The notes under the pieces were generated by a model. That model was given only the letters and a program-made list of their open reading frames with translations, had not been told where the DNA came from and searched no databases. A DNA stretch of 64,000 nt from Acetobacteraceae bacterium (GTDB lineage Bacteria; Pseudomonadota; Alphaproteobacteria; Acetobacterales; Acetobacteraceae). Below are positions 59,520 through 64,000 of this stretch, piece after piece (the stretch's first letter is position 1; each line of letters starts with the position of its first letter). The stretch lies in assembly GCA_947475245.1 (NCBI GenBank), contig CANJLW010000022.1:1-64000 (forward strand). The letters run 5' to 3'. The position numbers and the translations under genes were made by a program.

Positions 59520-60692
59520 GTGACGCCGATGTTGATTGAGCAAATCACACTCTCGAACGTGCTGAGTTTCGGTGCCGAACCGGAAACGGTGAAGCTTGGC
59601 GCACTGAACCTGGTTATCGGACCTAACGGGTCCGGCAAATCCAATCTGCTCGCGGTCATCGACATCCTGCGCAATACCCCGGATCGCCTGAATGCCCCGA
59701 TCCGCGAGGCCGGCGGTATTCGCGATTGGCTGTGGAAAGGCGGGACGACCAAACCGACGGCGACCATCGACGCCGTGATATCAAATCCGGCCGGGCCATC
59801 GAGCCTGCGTTACGCACTATCGTTCACCGAGGAAGCCCAACGCATCCAACTCGTAGACGAACGCATCGAAAATGTCGCGCCGACCGACGGTGCCCCGAGG
59901 CCAGACTTCTACTACCAGTTCCAGGACGGTCGACCGGTTCTGAATGTGAAGGGCGAGAAGCGCAGTCTGCAACGCGAAACCATCGATCTCGACCGGTCGA
60001 TCCTCGCGCAGCGCCGCGACCCCGAGCAGTACCCCGAAATCACCAACCTGGGAGACTCGTTTTCCCGTATTCGTTTGTATCGAGAGTGGACCTTTGGCCG
60101 CTACACTCCCGCGCGCATGCCGCAAAAAGCGGATCTCCCCAACGACTTTCTGGCACAAGACGCAGGCAACCTGGGCCTGGTACTGAACCGTTTGCGCGGT
60201 AAACCGCAGGTCAAAACCCAAATACTGGAGGCGCTGAAGGCGCTATACGACGGCATTGACGATTTCGATGTGCAGATCGAAGGCGGTACGGTTCAGGTCT
60301 TCCTGCACGAGGGGCGCTTCACCGTTCCCGCGACACGCCTGTCGGACGGAACTTTGCGCTATTTGTGCCTGCTCGCGATCCTGTGCCACCCCAACCCACC
60401 GCCGCTGATCTGTATCGAGGAGCCGGAACTCGGCTTGCACCCCGACATATTGCCGACCGTGGGGCGCCTGCTGCGCGACGCCTCGGAACGGTGCCAACTG
60501 ATCGTGACGACACATTCCGACATTCTGGTAGACGCCATGACGGATATGCCCGAGGCCGTCCTGGTGTGCGAAAAGCACGCCGGTGCGACGACCTTCCGCC
60601 GCTTATCGGCGGACGACCTGCAACCCTGGCTTGACCGTTATCGTTTGGGCGAACTCTGGACTCGGGGCGATATCGGCGGCACCCGATGGTAG
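59520..60692 (+). CDS. AAA ATPase (AAA15/OLD-RecF-like), probable defence ATPase
   Basis: A 390-residue SMC/RecF-like ATPase. It starts with the typical N-terminus MLIEQITLSNVLSFGAE. Walker A is VIGPNGSGKSNLLAVIDILR. The signature region is TRLSDGTLRYLCLLAIL, Walker B is LICIEEPELGLHPDILPTVG, and the His switch is in IVTTHSDILVDAM. Its stop overlaps the next gene (DUF4276) by 7 bp. AAA15 ATPases paired with a TOPRIM-like partner occur in PARIS (AriA/AriB) and AbiL-type phage-defence systems. Residues lacking from full OLD proteins (a fused TOPRIM) are supplied here by the separate partner. The defence role is inferred from architecture. Confidence 0.85.
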   Translation: MTPMLIEQITLSNVLSFGAEPETVKLGALNLVIGPNGSGKSNLLAVIDILRNTPDRLNAPIREAGGIRDWLWKGGTTKPTATIDAVISNPAGPSSLRYALSFTEEAQRIQLVDERIENVAPTDGAPRPDFYYQFQDGRPVLNVKGEKRSLQRETIDLDRSILAQRRDPEQYPEITNLGDSFSRIRLYREWTFGRYTPARMPQKADLPNDFLAQDAGNLGLVLNRLRGKPQVKTQILEALKALYDGIDDFDVQIEGGTVQVFLHEGRFTVPATRLSDGTLRYLCLLAILCHPNPPPLICIEEPELGLHPDILPTVGRLLRDASERCQLIVTTHSDILVDAMTDMPEAVLVCEKHAGATTFRRLSADDLQPWLDRYRLGELWTRGDIGGTRW

Positions 60693-61297
60693 AAACGATC
60701 CTGTTCGTCGAGGGCGGCGGCGACAGCAAGACACTCAGAACCGCATGTCGGCGCGGGTTCAAGGAATTCCTCGCGAAAGCCGGTCTGCACGGCCGCCAAC
60801 CGCGAATCGTCGCCGCCGGCGCTCGGCACGCTGCCTTCGATAATTTCCGCACCGCCCTGCAACAGGGCAAGTCCGCGATGCTGCTGGTAGACAGCGAAGA
60901 ACAGTTCAACGCCGGATCCGTCTGGGAACATCTGGCGCAACGACCCGGCGATGGCTGGAAGCGCCCCGACAATGCGGCCGAAGACAGTTGTCACCTGATG
61001 GTTCAATGCATGGAAAGCTGGCTGCTGACCGATCGCGCCACGCTCACCGCCTTCTTTGGGCAAGGCTTCAATATGCGCGCTCTGCCCGCCGAAGGACGAC
61101 CGATCGAGGACGTCGCGAAGGCAACCATCTACGACGCACTGAAACATGCGACAAAGGACTGCAAAACGAAATTGCCCTACGGCAAGGGAGAGCACTCGTT
61201 TCTGTTGCTCGCACGCATTGACCCGCAAAAGACCGTCGCGGCGGCACCCACGGCAGCCGCATTCGTCGAGGCCGTGAAGTCAACGATGGCGCGCTGA
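60686..61297 (+). CDS. DUF4276 / TOPRIM-like partner of the AAA ATPase
   Basis: A 203-residue protein. The first strand and loop, ETILFVEGGGDSKTLRTACR, carries the glutamate of a TOPRIM-type site, and AMLLVDSEEQFN supplies the later acidic pair. HLMVQCMESWLLTDRATLTA follows, a segment I associate with DUF4276. TOPRIM-like proteins in ATPase-linked defence act as nucleases. DUF4276 is recalled as the AbiLii type, unconfirmed here. The ATG lies 7 bp inside the ATPase gene, so translation is coupled. It ends 4 bp before a convergent CoA-transferase gene. Confidence 0.78.
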   Translation: MVETILFVEGGGDSKTLRTACRRGFKEFLAKAGLHGRQPRIVAAGARHAAFDNFRTALQQGKSAMLLVDSEEQFNAGSVWEHLAQRPGDGWKRPDNAAEDSCHLMVQCMESWLLTDRATLTAFFGQGFNMRALPAEGRPIEDVAKATIYDALKHATKDCKTKLPYGKGEHSFLLLARIDPQKTVAAAPTAAAFVEAVKSTMAR

Positions 61298-61301
61298 TTG
61301 C

Positions 61302-63443
61302 CTACCCCAACGCTCCCGCCGACCGCAGCGCGCCGATCGCGTCCGACGTCAGCCCCAGAACCTCCCGCAGCACATCGTCCGTATGCGCCCCAAGCGCCGG
61401 TGCCGGAGCGGTATAGGGCGTGAAACTCGTCCGCCACGGCAGACCCGGCAGCACCGCCGAACCGAAATCGTGCCAGAAGCCGCGCGCCGCCAGATGCGCG
61501 CTGCGCAACAGATCGCCCGACCGCGCCAACGCCGCCGCCGGCACGCCCGCGTCCAACAACACCCGCTCCGCCTCCGCCGAGGTCATCGGCCCCAGGAAAT
61601 CGGCCATCGCGCTGTCAATCACTCGCGCCGCCTCGATCCGATCCGACACCTCCATGTCCGCGATCGACCACAGTGCCGGCACCACGGCGCATAACCGCCG
61701 CCAATCGTCGTCGTCGCGCGCTGCGACGGCGATCCAATCGTCATCCCCGGCGCAACGCCACACGCCATGCGGCGCGAACCGATCCGACTGGTTCCCGCGC
61801 GGCACGGGCGGTTGGCCGCTCGCCGCCGACAGCATCGGTTCGGCCATTGTCCACAGCATCGCCTCGATCATCGAGAAGTCGATCCGCGCGACATCCCCCG
61901 TCGCCCGACGCCGCCAGATCGCCGCCGCGATGCCGAACGACAGCATCAGGCCGCACATCGGATCGAGCCAGGCGAAGCCGATGCGCGGCGGCTTGTCCGG
62001 ATGCCGGTTCAATCCGGCGAACCCCGTGAACGACTGCAACAACGTGCCATAGGCCACGCCACGCGCGCCCGGCCCCGTACGCCCCGCGCCCGAAGCAGAG
62101 ACATAGATCAGATTCGGATTGACCGCGCGCAGCGCGTCCGCGCCCAGCCCCAGCTTATCCATCACCCCCGTGGCGAAATTCTCCACCAACACGTCGGCTT
62201 GTGCCGCCAGATCGCGCGCGATCGCCAAAGCCTCCGGCCGTTTCAGATCAAGCACGATCGCCCGCTTGCCCTGGCCCAAAACGGTGTGCAACTCCGACCC
62301 GCGACCGGGATCGCCCTTACCGGGTGCCTCGACCTTAATGACATCGGCCCCCATCGACGCCAAAAACCGCGTCACGGTCGGCCCGGCGATCACCCAACTG
62401 AAGTCCAACACGCGCACGCCCGACAGCGGCAACGACGACGCGCGCCTGTCCGCGCCGGGCGAGCCGGCATGCAGCGCCAGACCGAACGCCGGCCCCGGTG
62501 CCCGAATATCCCGCCCCTCAATCGAAAGCGTGCGAAAATAGCCCCGATGCGCCAACTGCGCCGATTCAAACTGCTCCGCCGGTTCGCACAGCGGAAAGCT
62601 CGGCACATGCGCCGCCTGCGCGGTATCGGCGATCCACTGCTTGTCGTGCCCGCGACTCCATGCCGACATCAGCGCGTGCAGAGCGTCGAAGTTCGCGACA
62701 CGGTCGGCCTTGGTCGCGAACCTGGGATCGCCGCCCCAGGCAGGCGATCCCATCGCCACCAGCCAGGCCGCCCATTGCTTGTCCTCCCGCGGGGAAATCG
62801 CCGCATAGCCGTCGCGGGCCGGCAGGATGCAGACCGTCGCGCCGTTGCCGTCGGTCAGGCGCTTGCGTTGCCAGCTTTTTCCGGTCAGCCCGGCGCGAGT
62901 CAGTTCGGTCATCGCCAAGGTCGCCAGAACTTCCTGCAACGACACATCGACGATCGCCGGCTCCCCGGCCTGCGCCGCGTGCATGCCGGCCGAGGCCGCC
63001 GCCAACCCGCCCAGAAAGATCGATTGCTCGCCGACCGGACGAATGGGCGCTTCCGACAGATCGTCCACCTGTCCGGTCAACAACCGCGACATGCCGCTGG
63101 CAAAGAACAACGTCAGGTCCGTCGCCGGCGCATCCGCCATCGGGCCGGTCTGCCCAAAGGGCGAAATGAATACCAGCGCCGCCCTGGGATAACGCGCGCG
63201 CAACGTCTCGGGATCGTTGCCCATGGCGCGCAACGCCGCCGGACCGCCCTCGCAGACGATAAGATCGCCGTCGGCGTCGGGCCGGATCGCCTTGCCGTGG
63301 TTCAGATATGCCACCAGCGGCCCGTCCAGGTCGGGATCGGTACACACGACCTCCGCCCCCACATCGGCCATGATCCGGCCGCACACGGCGGCGGCGAGAC
63401 CGCGACCGCGTTGGACCACCCGAAAACCGCTCAGCAAGCCCAT
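61302..63443 (-). CDS. Tandem CaiB/BaiF CoA-transferase fusion
   Basis: A 713-residue protein with two type III CoA-transferase domains in tandem. Domain 1 (about 1-330) begins MGLLSGFRVVQRGRGLAAAV and looks diverged (SPFGQTGPMADAPATDLTLF, VDVSLQEVLATLAM). Domain 2 (about 340-713) is canonical: LSGVRVLDFSWVIAGPTVTR, MGADVIKVEAPGKGDPGRG, GKRAIVLDLKRPEALAIARD, the DKLGLGADALRAVNPNLIYV region and IDFSMIEAMLWTM with the Asp of the catalytic site. The family swaps CoA between carboxylic acids, often in carnitine, oxalate or aromatic pathways. The substrate is unknown. The two domains may have replaced the usual homodimer. It is 3 bp downstream of the VOC gene. Confidence 0.88.
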   Translation of the reverse strand: MGLLSGFRVVQRGRGLAAAVCGRIMADVGAEVVCTDPDLDGPLVAYLNHGKAIRPDADGDLIVCEGGPAALRAMGNDPETLRARYPRAALVFISPFGQTGPMADAPATDLTLFFASGMSRLLTGQVDDLSEAPIRPVGEQSIFLGGLAAASAGMHAAQAGEPAIVDVSLQEVLATLAMTELTRAGLTGKSWQRKRLTDGNGATVCILPARDGYAAISPREDKQWAAWLVAMGSPAWGGDPRFATKADRVANFDALHALMSAWSRGHDKQWIADTAQAAHVPSFPLCEPAEQFESAQLAHRGYFRTLSIEGRDIRAPGPAFGLALHAGSPGADRRASSLPLSGVRVLDFSWVIAGPTVTRFLASMGADVIKVEAPGKGDPGRGSELHTVLGQGKRAIVLDLKRPEALAIARDLAAQADVLVENFATGVMDKLGLGADALRAVNPNLIYVSASGAGRTGPGARGVAYGTLLQSFTGFAGLNRHPDKPPRIGFAWLDPMCGLMLSFGIAAAIWRRRATGDVARIDFSMIEAMLWTMAEPMLSAASGQPPVPRGNQSDRFAPHGVWRCAGDDDWIAVAARDDDDWRRLCAVVPALWSIADMEVSDRIEAARVIDSAMADFLGPMTSAEAERVLLDAGVPAAALARSGDLLRSAHLAARGFWHDFGSAVLPGLPWRTSFTPYTAPAPALGAHTDDVLREVLGLTSDAIGALRSAGALG

Positions 63444-63446
63444 CCC

Positions 63447-64000
63447 TTAACCCACCTCAACCAGTTCCAGCGCCTCGCGGCTCGGCCCCTCGATCATGAC
63501 CGCCCGCGTGTCGCCGACTGTGTAGACCGACTCCAGAAATGTCACGCCCTCCGACCGCAGCTTCGCGACCCAGGCGTCCAGGTCGGTGACGCTCAACGCG
63601 ATGTGGTCCTGGAACTGCCCGCGAGAGCCGACAAGCGGCTGTTCCCCCTGATTGGCATACCAGGTCAGCACGACATCGCCGAACTCCACCCCGGCGCGCG
63701 GCGAGCGATACATGCCTTCCCGCTTCAGCGCGGGCCACGACGGATCGGGACCGCGACCGACCCGGCACGTATCCTCGGTCAGCGTCGTGCCGCCGAACGC
63801 GGCGCGCGGCGGAGCATTCAGGTGCTTTTGATACCAAAGCAGCGCGCAGAACGGATCGTCGTGCCACATATGAACGTGGTTGAACCGTTCGGCCGGGTAG
63901 TCACCGGCGATCTCGACCAACGCATCGTCCGGGCCGCCCCTGAAGTAGACGAACCCCGGCCCGCCGACCGGCCTTGCATCGGCCGCGCGGGCTTCGGCGA
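63447..64000 (-). CDS. VOC-family (glyoxalase/dioxygenase-fold) protein, partial
   Basis: The frame is open from the window edge to the stop at 63447 (about 184 residues visible). The first visible in-frame start is TTG 63920, but the reading continues upstream through GFVYFRGGPDDALVEIAGDY, which looks like the end of a first VOC beta-alpha-beta module. The second module contains NHVHMWHDDPFCALLWYQKH and a late strand GDTRAVMIEGPSREALELVE. His (HVHMWHDD) and Glu ligands fit a metal centre. It is therefore 5'-truncated by the window. It lies 3 bp upstream of the CoA-transferase gene, suggesting one catabolic operon. Confidence 0.85.
   Translation of the reverse strand, partial: AEARAADARPVGGPGFVYFRGGPDDALVEIAGDYPAERFNHVHMWHDDPFCALLWYQKHLNAPPRAAFGGTTLTEDTCRVGRGPDPSWPALKREGMYRSPRAGVEFGDVVLTWYANQGEQPLVGSRGQFQDHIALSVTDLDAWVAKLRSEGVTFLESVYTVGDTRAVMIEGPSREALELVEVG

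Overview
The window is GC-rich chromosomal DNA from an alphaproteobacterium, most likely of the Rhodospirillales/Acetobacterales group. This is inferred from the high GC third positions, the DUF1285 - CoA-pyrophosphatase - DUF6111 - CCA-transferase operon lying divergent from a moxR/DUF58/DUF4159 operon, the PEP-CTERM proteins beside exopolysaccharide genes, and a type II-C Cas9. No rRNA, tRNA, insertion sequence or prophage was recognised.

Layout. 1-6 kb: end of ileS, lspA, an orphan hybrid histidine kinase, then a minus-strand housekeeping block (DUF1178, grxC, cca, DUF6111, NUDIX, DUF1285). 6-12.8 kb: a moxR - DUF58 - DUF4159 - VWA-like cell-envelope operon. 12.8-20.2 kb: a TPR/glycosyltransferase-like gene, a phosphodiesterase, hemE-hemH, a TPR-sulfotransferase and cysK. 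20.4-25.5 kb: two PEP-CTERM proteins, an amidase and a glycine-rich RTX-like secreted protein behind an AT-rich promoter region. 25.5-31.4 kb: an acyl-CoA dehydrogenase-like enzyme, a membrane protein, a flavoprotein and a two-subunit molybdenum hydroxylase. 31.4-34.8 kb: an accessory patch with a HicA-like protein, a small membrane protein and a two-gene unit in which an HTH-like protein overlaps a pentapeptide plus 15-unit leucine-rich-repeat protein. 34.9-48.4 kb: polysaccharide genes (phosphomannomutase, galU, export lipoprotein, chain-length/tyrosine kinase, galE, membrane protein, flippase, PEP-CTERM protein) interrupted by a small sugar-acid catabolic group.

48.4-53.8 kb is a complete type II-C CRISPR-Cas locus: cas9 (1025 aa), cas1, cas2, and 13 identical 36-bp repeats with 12 spacers of 30 bp. 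A tracrRNA gene that no ORF caller would show lies on the opposite strand just upstream of cas9. Its anti-repeat, AAGG-led hairpin and 11-bp terminator stem can be read directly. 54-64 kb holds metabolic genes (PLP lyase, rhodanese, TIM-barrel epimerase, SDR, DUF29, LLM flavin enzyme), a second probable defence cassette (AAA ATPase plus DUF4276/TOPRIM-like protein), a double CoA-transferase and a VOC-family protein cut by the window edge.

The main new-biology candidates are: the CRISPR-Cas9 locus with its antisense tracrRNA; the HTH plus pentapeptide/LRR pair, whose repeats keep an almost invariant scaffold while the predicted concave face varies; the AAA/DUF4276 pair; and a murein endopeptidase that seems to start at a CTG codon coupled to the upstream stop through a CTGA overlap.
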